From Bacteroidetes bacterium HGW-Bacteroidetes-5 (GTDB taxonomy: Bacteria > Bacteroidota > Bacteroidia > Bacteroidales > UBA932), in the NCBI GenBank assembly GCA_002842515.1, contig PHDC01000001.1, forward strand, positions 1,054,001-1,118,000: 64,000 nucleotides of DNA, read 5' to 3'. This document shows, in pieces, positions 54,180-63,361 of this stretch. Both the position numbers and the translations under genes were made by a program. The notes under the pieces are model-generated. The model was not told the DNA's origin. It saw only the letters and a list, made by a program, of their open reading frames with translations, and ran no database searches. Numbering within the stretch: the first letter of the stretch is position 1; each line of letters starts with the position of its first letter.

Positions 54180-55173
54180 TCTTAACCTCCTTCCCGAATC
54201 TTTCGGGTTTAAAATAGTTGTTCAACAGGGGCACTGTTGCGTTCATTATAAGTATTGCAAAAGATATCCCCTCCGGATATGCCCCATAAAACCTGATTAG
54301 AACTGTAATTATACCAATTCCAACTCCGTAAATAACCATCCCTTTTGAACTCATCGGAGAGGTTACATAATCTGTAGCCATAAAGATGGCCCCCATCAAT
54401 ATACCCCCGGTAAGTAATGTGAAGACGGGATCGGGATAGTTTTCCGGACTTATGAGCCAGAAGATTCCCGAGAAGATTGCCACACTTCCCAAAATTGAGA
54501 GTGGTATATGTGGTCTAATAACTTTTCTGACAATAAGATATACAAGTCCCAGCAGTAGGGCAAAAGCAGATACCTCTCCCACAGAGCCGCCAATCTTGCT
54601 AAAGAGCATCTGGGCGTAGGAGAAGTCGTTCTGGGCAAATATCTCATCCATACTCATCCCCTTTGAGAGACCCTCCTTTACAATTGAAAGTGCTGTTGCA
54701 CCTGTAGATGAGTCTATCCCTTCACGAAACCACGATGCAGGGGTTGTCCAATCTGTCATAATTACCGGAAAGGAGACCAGCAGGAATACCCGGCCTACAA
54801 GGGCAGGGTTAAATAGATTCTGTCCCAAGCCGCCAAAGCTCATCTTTGCTATCCCAATTGCGACAAGTGACCCTATGAATACAATCCACCAGGGAGAGTT
54901 GGGTGGCAAGTTCAGGGCTAAAAGCAGCCCGGTAAGAGCTGCAGAGTAGTCCTTCACAGAGGGTTTCGCCTTAATTATATATTTTTGAATTGCATACTCA
55001 ACAAGTACACAGGTTATTGTGCCTACAAATGCCAATTTTATGGCTGAGAACCCGAAGAAGTAGATAGAGACCAGCAGCGAAGGGGCAAGTGCTATGATTA
55101 CATCTCTCATCAGGCCCCGGGTGCTCTCTTTTCCGTGAATGTGGGGTGCAGGTGATACTAATAGTTTTTTCAT
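54172..55173 (-). CDS. rnfD: Rnf complex subunit RnfD (covalent FMN)
   Basis: 333 residues with about nine membrane helices. SPAPHIHGKESTRGLMRDVI opens it, as usual, and the FMN attachment motif is STGATALS (about residue 182). FMATDYVTSPMSSKGM is the conserved cytosolic loop. Transfers electrons across the membrane and is linked to Na+ or H+ movement. 11 bases after rnfC. Confidence 0.95.
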   Translation of the reverse strand: MKKLLVSPAPHIHGKESTRGLMRDVIIALAPSLLVSIYFFGFSAIKLAFVGTITCVLVEYAIQKYIIKAKPSVKDYSAALTGLLLALNLPPNSPWWIVFIGSLVAIGIAKMSFGGLGQNLFNPALVGRVFLLVSFPVIMTDWTTPASWFREGIDSSTGATALSIVKEGLSKGMSMDEIFAQNDFSYAQMLFSKIGGSVGEVSAFALLLGLVYLIVRKVIRPHIPLSILGSVAIFSGIFWLISPENYPDPVFTLLTGGILMGAIFMATDYVTSPMSSKGMVIYGVGIGIITVLIRFYGAYPEGISFAILIMNATVPLLNNYFKPERFGKEVKNG

Positions 55174-55184
55174 AGTGATATCTG

Positions 55185-56522
55185 TTACTTTTTAGGTCTG
55201 CTTCTGATAATTCTTAAAACCTGTGTTTTGGTAAGTCTTATGGTATCCAGCAGAGGAATGTTTGCCGGGCAAGAGTACATACAACTTCCGCACTCAATAC
55301 AGTCGTGCACCATATTTACCTCAAGATCCTCCAGTCTGTTGGCTCTTGAGAGTCTGTTAAGGAGATAGGGCTCCAACCCCATCGGACATACATCTACACA
55401 CTTTCCGCAGCGAATGCAATTTCCCTCTACCCCTCTCCTTGTCTCTTTGTCTGTAAGAAGAAGAAGTGCAGATGTGCTCTTTACAGATGCTGCCTCCATT
55501 TTTGATATCGCCTTACCCATCATCGGCCCCCCGTTCACAAGCTTTACCGCATCTTTAGGGAACCCTCCGATTGCAAACATTATTGTGTCAAAACTGGTCC
55601 CTACCCGTAGTCTGAAGTTTCGCTGCTCGGTCATACACTTTCCGGTAACAGTTACTACTCCGTCAATGAGTGGTTTGTTTTTCTGAATCGCCTCATAAAC
55701 TGCAAGAGCGGTTCCTACATTGTGAACAACAACTCCGGTATCTATTGGAAGCCCCATTGATGGCACTCTCCTTTTGAGAATCGCATCAATTAGCTGTTTT
55801 TCACCCCCCTGTGGGTACATCTTTTTAAGGGATACTATCTTAATCTCTTTGTACCCTTTGGATGCAACCGCCTTCAATTTTTTTATTGCTGCAGGTTTGT
55901 TCTCCTCTACTCCAAAATAAGCCTTTTTTACACCAAGAGCCTTCATCATAATTTTGGTTCCGATAAGAATCTGCTCGGTAGACTCCAGCATAACCCTATA
56001 GTCAGATGTAAGGTAAGGTTCGCACTCTGCACCGTTTATCATCAGGAACTCTGCCTTTTTATTTGGAGGAGGCGATAGTTTGATATGGGTAGGGAAAGCT
56101 GCCCCGCCCAACCCTACAACACCTGCATCGGCAATCCTGCCAATGATCTCTTTACTATCCATAGAGATCTCTCTAACAATATCTTCAGATCTGTCAATCC
56201 CCTCTAACCACTCATCTCCCTCTACCTTAATGATGATGTGCGGCACCAGATTGCCTGAGAGATCCGGATATGGCTCTATTGAGGTCACTGTTCCCGAAAC
56301 CGACGAATGGATGTTGGCAGATATAAAGCCGTTAGCTTTTGCGATAAGCTGACCGGTTTTAACTTTATCGCCTTTGGCTACTACCGGCTCTGCCGGCGCA
56401 CCCAAGTGCTGCGATAACGAAATATATGCCGTCTCCATAAGCGGGAAATTCTCGATTGCAGCATTTGCGGATATCTTATTATCGCCCGGATGAATACCGC
56501 CAATGGAAAATGTTCTGCTCAT
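55185..56522 (-). CDS. rnfC: Rnf complex subunit RnfC (NADH site)
   Basis: 445 residues, cytosolic. NADH/FMN domain with GLGGAAFPTHIKL and GAECEPYLTSDYRVM, and two [4Fe-4S] motifs at the C-terminus (CIRCGKCVDVCPMGL and CIECGSCMYSCP). It is the NAD+-reducing end of the complex. Next to rnfB after 12 bases. Confidence 0.96.
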   Translation of the reverse strand: MSRTFSIGGIHPGDNKISANAAIENFPLMETAYISLSQHLGAPAEPVVAKGDKVKTGQLIAKANGFISANIHSSVSGTVTSIEPYPDLSGNLVPHIIIKVEGDEWLEGIDRSEDIVREISMDSKEIIGRIADAGVVGLGGAAFPTHIKLSPPPNKKAEFLMINGAECEPYLTSDYRVMLESTEQILIGTKIMMKALGVKKAYFGVEENKPAAIKKLKAVASKGYKEIKIVSLKKMYPQGGEKQLIDAILKRRVPSMGLPIDTGVVVHNVGTALAVYEAIQKNKPLIDGVVTVTGKCMTEQRNFRLRVGTSFDTIMFAIGGFPKDAVKLVNGGPMMGKAISKMEAASVKSTSALLLLTDKETRRGVEGNCIRCGKCVDVCPMGLEPYLLNRLSRANRLEDLEVNMVHDCIECGSCMYSCPANIPLLDTIRLTKTQVLRIIRSRPKK

Positions 56523-56534
56523 ATGATTTATTTA

Positions 56535-57395
56535 TTACTGTTCTACATTTATACTCTCCACAGGCTTCGGTAACCTTATTGGGAAGTTAACCTCCCAAAT
56601 AGCGTGTGTCGGACACTCTGTCACACATTTCCTGCAAAGTTTACACTTATTGAAGTCTATGTAGGCAAGGTTGTTTGAAATTGTTATAGCTTCAAAAGGG
56701 CAAACTTTCTGGCACTTAAGGCAGCCGATACACGCTACCGTACAAGCCTTTCTAGCCACCCCTCCTTTATCTTTGTTGATACAGGAGACAAAAATCCGTC
56801 TGTTTTTTGGCCCTTTATTCCTGAGTTCAATAATCATTTTAGGACACGCTTTGACGCAAGCACCGCAAGCTGTGCATTTATCCTGATCTACCTCCGGCAG
56901 ACCGGTGCGGGGATCCATATGAATAGCATCAAAACTACAGGATACAACACAATCTCCGTGACCAAGACATCCATAGCTGCAGCCGGTATCTCCCGAGTAG
57001 AGAGTAGACATTACCGCACAAGAGGAGTATCCGTCATAGTGGTTTGTCTTGGCTCTGGTATCACAGTTTCCGTTACACCTCACAACGGCAACCTGAGGTG
57101 CCTTCTCTGCGACACTCATCCCTAAATATGAGGCAACGCTCTTCATAACCTCATTACCGCCCACAGGACAGGATAGTGCATCTAAAGATTCTGCCTTAAC
57201 ACACCCTTCGGCAAATGCACGGCACCCTGCAAAGCCACAACCTCCGCAGTTGGCTCCGGGCAGAATTGCCTCTACATCGTCAATTCTGGGATCCTCTTCA
57301 ACTTTAAATCTCTGTGCAACAAAATAGAGTATCAGGGCCAGTACCAGGCCAAGGAGAGTAAGGCTGACAATTGTAAAAATAATTGTAGTTGTCAT
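56535..57395 (-). CDS. rnfB: Rnf complex subunit RnfB (ferredoxin oxidoreductase)
   Basis: 286 residues. One N-terminal membrane helix (FTIVSLTLLGLVLALILYFV), a four-Cys cluster domain (GANCGGCGFAGC with a later SCPVGG), and then at least three ferredoxin-like [4Fe-4S] motifs (CTACGACVKACP, CIGCLKCQKVCP, CKLCRKCVTECP). It accepts electrons from reduced ferredoxin. Its ATG overlaps the stop of rseC (TAATG). First gene of rnfBCDGEA. Confidence 0.95.
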   Translation of the reverse strand: MTTTIIFTIVSLTLLGLVLALILYFVAQRFKVEEDPRIDDVEAILPGANCGGCGFAGCRAFAEGCVKAESLDALSCPVGGNEVMKSVASYLGMSVAEKAPQVAVVRCNGNCDTRAKTNHYDGYSSCAVMSTLYSGDTGCSYGCLGHGDCVVSCSFDAIHMDPRTGLPEVDQDKCTACGACVKACPKMIIELRNKGPKNRRIFVSCINKDKGGVARKACTVACIGCLKCQKVCPFEAITISNNLAYIDFNKCKLCRKCVTECPTHAIWEVNFPIRLPKPVESINVEQ

Positions 57396-57823
57396 TATTC
57401 GCTAAATTTTTCAATAGTAAAAACAAATTCTCTCTTCAGTTTATTCCGGAATAACCAGATGATAATATAGTAGAGAGAGATGGCACCGATGATGGAGAGT
57501 CCGACTGCAAGCTCCGAAAACCCAACAGTAGACAAAGATATTAATAAAACTAAAAGAATGAGCAGGGGAACCAGATAAGAGAGCCAAAGAGCTCTGTACC
57601 CCAGGGTTCGTTTTAATAAAAGATTTACCTTCTCTCCCACCTCGTATGTCTGGTACCCGGTGTTCTCAACATCAATCTCCTTTATCTTAACATCACCCAG
57701 AGTGCATACTCCCTTTGCGTGACAAGAGGAGCAGGCAGATTTATTAAGAATCTCCACAGTGATATAGTCAATATCTATTGCAGTTATAACTCCATCGTGA
57801 TTAACATAGTCCTGTTTACTCAT
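57395..57823 (-). CDS. rseC: RseC/MucC-family protein
   Basis: 142 residues. A cytosolic domain with a CX2CX5C motif (SACSSCHAKGVC) is followed by two adjacent membrane helices (ALWLSYLVPLLILLVLLISL and VGLSIIGAISLYYIIIWLF). RseC proteins assist the SoxR-reducing Rsx complex, the Rnf relative, in enterobacteria. Here it directly precedes rnfB with overlap, so the same partnership is expected. 2 bases after the DUF3108 gene. Confidence 0.85.
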   Translation of the reverse strand: MSKQDYVNHDGVITAIDIDYITVEILNKSACSSCHAKGVCTLGDVKIKEIDVENTGYQTYEVGEKVNLLLKRTLGYRALWLSYLVPLLILLVLLISLSTVGFSELAVGLSIIGAISLYYIIIWLFRNKLKREFVFTIEKFSE

Positions 57824-57825
57824 CG

Positions 57826-58656
57826 TTATTTTATTTTACTCGAAAGCGGATGTTTCAGATTGTCATATGAGGAGATCCTCCCTGTAACCTTTCCGACGAT
57901 AATAGGTGTTTCAAACATAAGCGGAATTCTATTTTTATCGTCACTAACCCAGATAACCAGCTCCTCCTTTCCCGAAAATACTTCACCCACAACTACTCTT
58001 GCAGCAAACTTAAGTGTCCGGTACTGACCCATTCCGGGAACTCTTTTAACCTCAGGTCCGATATATCTGTAGTAGAGATCAAAAATCTCATCATCGATTG
58101 TGAATGAGATTGGCTGCTCTACACCCGGAAGTATTCTGGAGAAGTCCATATTCCTTGAAAAATAGAAGAGGGAGACAAGGTCAAAAGTGCACTCCCTTCC
58201 CTTTAGCAGAGTGTCTTTTGTTGGTTGTTCCATCCTCTTGACTCTTGCGTTTATTGAGTAGTCCGGGTTAAATGTATGCCAGTTTTTCATTCTGTATCTC
58301 CCCTCCGAGATATCCCGGTGAAAATAGAAGGGGCGCCCGTTTGTGGTGTTGAATTTAGACTCAAAAATATCCTTCACCTTAAAAAACATCTCATAAAACT
58401 TGTAGCTGTAACCGGTAATAATTGAATGAAAATAGTCTCCGTAGAGATCATTATTTTGCCTTTTAAGTGAGACAACGGCCTCGCCCACATCGGTTTTAAT
58501 GACTCCCCAGGTGTAATTTATAACATAGACTACCCGTTCGCCATCGCCAAATGCTCTATTGTTTTCGGGAATATTATTTACGGGGGCACACGGCTTAACC
58601 TGTCCTTTTACAGGCATAATGATTAAGGAGAGTATAATTATTAGAATCGCTCTCAT
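57826..58656 (-). CDS. DUF3108 domain exported protein
   Basis: 276 residues with a signal peptide (MRAILIIILSLIIMPVKGQ). The remainder (GERVVYVINYTWGVIKTDVG and LVIWVSDDKNRIPLMFETPI) fits DUF3108, a periplasmic beta-rich family of unknown role. It sits 2 bases from both dnaB and rseC, so it is in a continuous minus-strand run, but no functional link is evident. Confidence 0.8.
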   Translation of the reverse strand: MRAILIIILSLIIMPVKGQVKPCAPVNNIPENNRAFGDGERVVYVINYTWGVIKTDVGEAVVSLKRQNNDLYGDYFHSIITGYSYKFYEMFFKVKDIFESKFNTTNGRPFYFHRDISEGRYRMKNWHTFNPDYSINARVKRMEQPTKDTLLKGRECTFDLVSLFYFSRNMDFSRILPGVEQPISFTIDDEIFDLYYRYIGPEVKRVPGMGQYRTLKFAARVVVGEVFSGKEELVIWVSDDKNRIPLMFETPIIVGKVTGRISSYDNLKHPLSSKIK

Positions 58657-58658
58657 TC

Positions 58659-60164
58659 CTAAAATTCTCTGTCAAAGTCCGAATTGGAACGGAACTCCTC
58701 CTGGTTCATCTTAGATGGATATGTCTCTACAGATCCTGTGGCAAAAGGGTCTCTTGAGAGGGCAGAGTCTGTCATATCTACAAACTTAACCTCGGCACTG
58801 CGGAATCTCAATTGAACATCGCAAACCGCTCCGTTTCTGTGTTTCGCTATTATAATATCTGATACCCCTTTTAGTGCAGGGTTGTCATCTCCAATACTGT
58901 AATAATCCTGCCTGTGAATAAAGAGAACCAGGTCTGCATCCTGCTCAATAGCACCCGACTCCCGCAGGTCGCTTAGCTGTGGCCTTTTTGTTCCGCCCCG
59001 GGTCTCTACTGCACGACTAAGCTGAGAAAGAGCTATCACAGGGACATTGAGCTCTTTTGCTATTGCTTTCAGAGATCTTGATATTGCAGATACCTCCTGC
59101 TCCCTCATTCCTCTAAGCTCAGACGGGCCGGTCATAAGTTGAAGATAGTCAATCACAATCATCTTGACCCCGTGTATAGATACCAATTTACGCGCTTTAG
59201 AACGAAGTTCATTTATAGATAGAGACGGGGTATCATCTATATAGAGTGGAGCTTTAACCAGCTGCTTAAGTCTGGTGTGAAGCTGTTCCCATTCGTAATC
59301 TTTGAGTTTTTTCCCACCCTTTATTTTATCCGAATCCAGGCCGGTCTCACTTATCATCAGACGCTTTACAAGTTGCAAAGAGGACATCTCCAGAGAGAAA
59401 AAGGCTACCGGAACCTTATGCTCTACAGCCATATTGCGGGCCATCGTCAACACAAAAGCTGTCTTACCCATTGATGGCCTTGCGGCAATAATTATAAGGT
59501 CGGAAGGTTGCCACCCTAAAGTTACCCTGTCTATGGAGGTGTAGCCGGAAGGAATTCCGCTCAAGCCATCTGTCCTGAGTTGGTTCTTCTCAAGATCGTC
59601 AATCGCGTGATTAATTACATACTGCACAACCTGAGCCTCCTTGCGCATATTTCTGTCTGCAAGGGTGAAGATCTTTTGCTGAGTGCCATCCAGAAGCTCA
59701 TCTACCGAAATTGTATCGTCAAAAGCATCCTTCTGAACGCCGTAAGATATAGATATAAGCTCCCTCTGAATATATTTTTGAAGAAGAATCTTTGCGTGGT
59801 AATCGATATGGGCTGCCGCTCCTATCTTCATACTAAGCTGGCTAAGGTAAGAGACCCCACCGATGCTCTCCAGCTCACCCACTACCTTTAACTCTTCTGA
59901 AACTGTGAAGATATCTACGGGAGCGTGCCTTAATGCAAGTGCAGATATTGCAGTAAAGATCTTCTTGTTGGTCTCTTTATAGAAACAGTCCGGGCTGATG
60001 ATATCCAGAACATCGGTAACAGCAGTGGGTTCAAGCATTAGGGCTCCAAGTACTGCCTCCTCAATATCCACAGCCTGAGGTGGTCTCTTGCCCATCTCCA
60101 GCCCTAAAACATCAATATTGGGTTCGTTACTTCTGGGCTTTCCCCTGCCTGTTATCTTAGCCAT
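58659..60164 (-). CDS. dnaB: Replicative DNA helicase
   Basis: 501 residues. Hexameric 5'-3' helicase at the replication fork. N-terminal DnaG-interacting domain (about 20-125, ending in the GGVSYLSQL region), RecA-like ATPase with Walker A ARPSMGKTAF and H3-H4 region MIVIDYLQLMTG, and the family motif LSQLSRAVETRGGTKRPQLSD. No intein is inserted. Primase is in the same window at 8968-10926. Confidence 0.97.
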   Translation of the reverse strand: MAKITGRGKPRSNEPNIDVLGLEMGKRPPQAVDIEEAVLGALMLEPTAVTDVLDIISPDCFYKETNKKIFTAISALALRHAPVDIFTVSEELKVVGELESIGGVSYLSQLSMKIGAAAHIDYHAKILLQKYIQRELISISYGVQKDAFDDTISVDELLDGTQQKIFTLADRNMRKEAQVVQYVINHAIDDLEKNQLRTDGLSGIPSGYTSIDRVTLGWQPSDLIIIAARPSMGKTAFVLTMARNMAVEHKVPVAFFSLEMSSLQLVKRLMISETGLDSDKIKGGKKLKDYEWEQLHTRLKQLVKAPLYIDDTPSLSINELRSKARKLVSIHGVKMIVIDYLQLMTGPSELRGMREQEVSAISRSLKAIAKELNVPVIALSQLSRAVETRGGTKRPQLSDLRESGAIEQDADLVLFIHRQDYYSIGDDNPALKGVSDIIIAKHRNGAVCDVQLRFRSAEVKFVDMTDSALSRDPFATGSVETYPSKMNQEEFRSNSDFDREF

Positions 60165-60178
60165 CTGTAATGCAGTTA

Positions 60179-61381
60179 CTAGGTTAATTTGTTTAAAGCC
60201 TTCAAGATCCTCTCAAGAGCATACTCAATCTCTTCTGTGGTAATTATCAGAGGAGGAGCAATTCTGAATGCTGAAGGAGAGAAAAGGAACCAGTCGCTCA
60301 GCACCCCCTCTTCGATAAGCAACGGAAGTACCCTCTTTGCATAATCTTCACCAATAAGATCTACTGCAATAAGAAGTCCCTCAGCTCTAATCTCTTTCAC
60401 CAACGGATGATCTTTAAGCCTATCCACAAATATAGCACTCTTTTCATTAACCATTGCAACCCAATTCTCCTTTAAAAGCAATTTTAGCGATGCAAGTGCT
60501 GCTGCACAACAGACCGGATGCCCTCCAAAAGTTGTAATATGTCCAAGAACCGGATTGGATATGAAATCGCTCATTAAAGAGGAGGATGCAACTACTGCTC
60601 CAAGAGGCATACCGCCTCCCAGCGCCTTTGCCAATGTCATTATATCCGGAACTACACCGTACTTCTGATGAGAGAATAGCTCTCCTGTCCTGCCAAACCC
60701 GGTTTGGATCTCATCAAATATAAGCAGAGTCCCTGTTTGGTTACATCTCTCCCTAAGGGATTTAAGATAATTGTTTTGCGGAGAGATTACTCCCGCCTCC
60801 GCCATTACGGGCTCTGCAATAACACAGGCACATCTGTCGGTGATAAGAGATAGATCTTCAAATGAGTTAAACCTTATATGTCGCACCTGTGGAAGCAGCG
60901 GGCGGAATGAACTTTTATACTCCTCGCTTCCCATTACGCTAAGAGCTCCGTGGGTACTGCCGTGATAGCTTCCGTAAAAAGAGATCATCTCCCCTCTGTT
61001 GGTGTGCCTTTTTGCCAGCTTTAGTGCAACTTCAACTGCTTCGCTTCCGGAGTTGACATAGTAAACAGAGTTGAGACTACTGTCCAGTTGTGCCGTAAGA
61101 AGTGCTGCGTGTTCAACCTGAGGAGCTTGAATTACCTCTCCATAAACCATCAGATGCATATGGTTTTTTATCTGATTTACAACACTATCAATAACCTCTC
61201 TGTTTCCGTGACCAATATTGGAGACGCAAACACCGGAGACCAGATCTATAATTTTTTTGTTGTCGCCGGTAAAGAGAAAAACCCCCTCTGCCCTTTGGAT
61301 CTCAATGCCTAAAGGAGAGGGGGATGTTTGTGCTATATGTTTGAAAAACAGCTCCCTTATTGTATAGGGCACTGTACTCAT
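60179..61381 (-). CDS. Class III PLP-dependent aminotransferase
   Basis: 400 residues, ornithine/acetylornithine aminotransferase superfamily. VNSGSEAVEVALKLAKRHT, SFYGSYHGSTHGALSV and LIFDEIQTGFGRTGELFS are family landmarks; the PLP lysine is in TLAKALGGGMPLGAV. No arginine or lysine pathway genes are adjacent, so the substrate is left open. The stop is next to dnaB with 14 bases between; the start codon immediately follows the stop of the zinc-ribbon gene. Confidence 0.88.
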   Translation of the reverse strand: MSTVPYTIRELFFKHIAQTSPSPLGIEIQRAEGVFLFTGDNKKIIDLVSGVCVSNIGHGNREVIDSVVNQIKNHMHLMVYGEVIQAPQVEHAALLTAQLDSSLNSVYYVNSGSEAVEVALKLAKRHTNRGEMISFYGSYHGSTHGALSVMGSEEYKSSFRPLLPQVRHIRFNSFEDLSLITDRCACVIAEPVMAEAGVISPQNNYLKSLRERCNQTGTLLIFDEIQTGFGRTGELFSHQKYGVVPDIMTLAKALGGGMPLGAVVASSSLMSDFISNPVLGHITTFGGHPVCCAAALASLKLLLKENWVAMVNEKSAIFVDRLKDHPLVKEIRAEGLLIAVDLIGEDYAKRVLPLLIEEGVLSDWFLFSPSAFRIAPPLIITTEEIEYALERILKALNKLT

Positions 61382-62197
61382 CTACTCAGCCTCAAAATCG
61401 CCGTTAACAAGAATCCTTCCGCAGTATTCGCAAACAATGATTTTTTTGCTTGATGCTATATCCATCTGCCTTTGTGGAGGAATCTTATTAAAACAGCCGG
61501 AGCAGGAGTCCCTTCTTACAGTTACCACTGCAAGGCCGTTTCTGGCGTTTGATCTTACTTTTTTATATGCAGCTAATAGTCTTGCATCTATCTGAGATTG
61601 AATCTCCGAAGAGTATTTAAGGAGATCCTCCTCCTCTTTGGAGGTCTCAAGAACTATTGAGTCCAGCTCTCTCTTCTTGTTTTCAAGATCGAGAGTTCTC
61701 TCATCCAATGCCTTAATTGTTTCTGCAAGAGTTACTTTTTTATCTGCAATAATGATAGTATTCTCTTTGATTCTCTTCTCCGAAAGTTGAACTTCAAGAC
61801 CTTGAAACTCTATCTCTTTTGATAGTGAGTCATACTCTCTGTTATTCTTAACATTATTTTGCTGAGAAGTGTACTTCTCGATAAGAGATTTTGAGTTCTC
61901 CATATCAATCTTCTTTTGAGCAAGACTCTTCTCAATCTCTTTCAACTCCACCTGAAGATTTTCAACTCTGGTTTTAAGCCCGAGAATATCATCTTCAAGA
62001 TCCTGAACTTCAAGGGGAAGTTCTCCTCTTAAAAGGTGGATCTGGTCTATTTGGGAGTCTGTCTGCTGAAGCTTATAAAGCAGAAAAAGTTTAGATTCCA
62101 TGCTGAGGTCACCCTCTACCGAGCTCTTTTGTAGTGAGATAAATGTTCCTCCGTCCAACGGGGTCTCTATCGTTGCTTTTGTTTTAGCTGCTGACAT
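61382..62197 (-). CDS. Coiled-coil protein with C4 zinc ribbon (DUF164/CdsZ type)
   Basis: 271 residues. Most of residues 40-205 is a long antiparallel coiled coil (for example LKTRVENLQVELKEIEKSLA), and the C-terminus holds the zinc ribbon cysteines CSGC and CEYC (SGCFNKIPPQ, VCEYCGRILV). Members of this family are widespread; a role in translation or secretion support has been proposed for some. 6 bases downstream of the Nif3-family gene, a pairing often seen in Bacteroidota. Confidence 0.86.
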   Translation of the reverse strand: MSAAKTKATIETPLDGGTFISLQKSSVEGDLSMESKLFLLYKLQQTDSQIDQIHLLRGELPLEVQDLEDDILGLKTRVENLQVELKEIEKSLAQKKIDMENSKSLIEKYTSQQNNVKNNREYDSLSKEIEFQGLEVQLSEKRIKENTIIIADKKVTLAETIKALDERTLDLENKKRELDSIVLETSKEEEDLLKYSSEIQSQIDARLLAAYKKVRSNARNGLAVVTVRRDSCSGCFNKIPPQRQMDIASSKKIIVCEYCGRILVNGDFEAE

Positions 62198-62203
62198 AAT
62201 CTA

Positions 62204-62980
62204 TTAATGGTAGTATATGGGATTATTATTTCTTTCACTGATGTGAACCGCAAAGTTAGGTATTTTTTTCAAAATAACAGACATCAGTAGTTCAAGTACA
62301 TCTATCTCACTCTCATAGTGGCCAATATCCATAATCATAAACTCATCTTCACAGAAATAGTTATGGTATGAGATATCTCCGGTTATGAAAATCTGAGCTC
62401 CGGAAGCTCTTGCTGCAGGAATGAGAGAGGCACCGCTCCCCCCGCAAAGAGCGACCTTCAATATTTTACTGTTTATTGGTTTGGATGTCTTAACAACCTT
62501 AAGAGAGAATCTCTCTTTAACCATTTTCATAAATGAATTAAATTCCATAGGTTGGGTAAGTTCTCCTACAATACCAAGACCGGTATCACTATCCTGTTGG
62601 GGCATTAAAATTTTTGTATCTCTCAGTTCAATTCTGTCTGCCATAAGAGAACTCACTCCAAGGGGAACCTTATCTATGTTTGTGTGAACGGAGTAGACCA
62701 CAATATCTTTTTTAATTATTGAAGATATCATTCTCTCCTGAACTGTATCAGTACCAATTCTCTTAATACCTTTAAATATGAGCGGGTGATGAGTGATTAT
62801 CATATCTGCGCCTATCTCTGAAGCCTCCAGAATAAGCTCCGGTGTACAATCCAGCCCGAGAAGAACGCTCTTTACCTCCCTCCCGGTGTCTCCGGCCATA
62901 AGTCCTGAGTTATCCCACTCCTCTTGTATGTTCCGTGGAGCAAACTCCTCTATTACAGATATAATCTCTTTTGCTTTCAT
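62204..62980 (-). CDS. Nif3-like dinuclear metal-centre protein (DUF34)
   Basis: 258 residues. Metal-binding motifs are HHPLIFKGIKRI and VYSVHTNIDKVP in the first half and DIGHYESE in the last, giving the two-metal site of the family; GTP cyclohydrolase I type 2 is a frequent but unreliable label. The common insertion between the halves (PII-like) is absent, so it is the short form. ATG 62980 is used; the TTG two codons earlier overlaps the merR stop. Confidence 0.87.
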   Translation of the reverse strand: MKAKEIISVIEEFAPRNIQEEWDNSGLMAGDTGREVKSVLLGLDCTPELILEASEIGADMIITHHPLIFKGIKRIGTDTVQERMISSIIKKDIVVYSVHTNIDKVPLGVSSLMADRIELRDTKILMPQQDSDTGLGIVGELTQPMEFNSFMKMVKERFSLKVVKTSKPINSKILKVALCGGSGASLIPAARASGAQIFITGDISYHNYFCEDEFMIMDIGHYESEIDVLELLMSVILKKIPNFAVHISERNNNPIYYH

Positions 62981-62982
62981 TA

Positions 62983-63321
62983 TCAAAGGGAGTCGGAAAC
63001 CTCTTTAAGTCTCTCTTTTATACCGGAGAGTATCTCAACCACATCAACCCTTCTATCCACTCCGCTCTTATTGTCCTTAAGTCTCTTTGATGCTCCCTCA
63101 AGAGTCATTCCTCTCTCTTTAACCAGATAGTGTATCAGCCTGAAATTGGTTACATCATCTGCAGTGAATAGTCTGTTACCCTTTTTATTTCTTGCAGGTT
63201 TTATATACTCAGGGAATTTCTGAGCCCAGAATCTAACGAGGGATGTATTCTCCCCTAGAATCTCAGCCACTTCACCTATCGTGTAGTAAAGCTTCTCAAT
63301 TTTGAACTCTTTGTAAGGCAT
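62983..63321 (-). CDS. MerR-family transcriptional regulator
   Basis: 112 residues. Winged helix-turn-helix starts at YYTIGEVAEILGENTSLVRFW and continues through RNKKGNRLFTADDVTNFRLI to a short helix; there is no effector-binding cysteine cluster, so this is a short form resembling housekeeping MerR proteins of Bacteroidota. Target unknown. It is followed by the Nif3-family gene after 2 bases. Confidence 0.86.
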   Translation of the reverse strand: MPYKEFKIEKLYYTIGEVAEILGENTSLVRFWAQKFPEYIKPARNKKGNRLFTADDVTNFRLIHYLVKERGMTLEGASKRLKDNKSGVDRRVDVVEILSGIKERLKEVSDSL

Positions 63322-63361
63322 AATGTAAAGAATTATAGGGTTACTTATTTAAAATGGAGCA

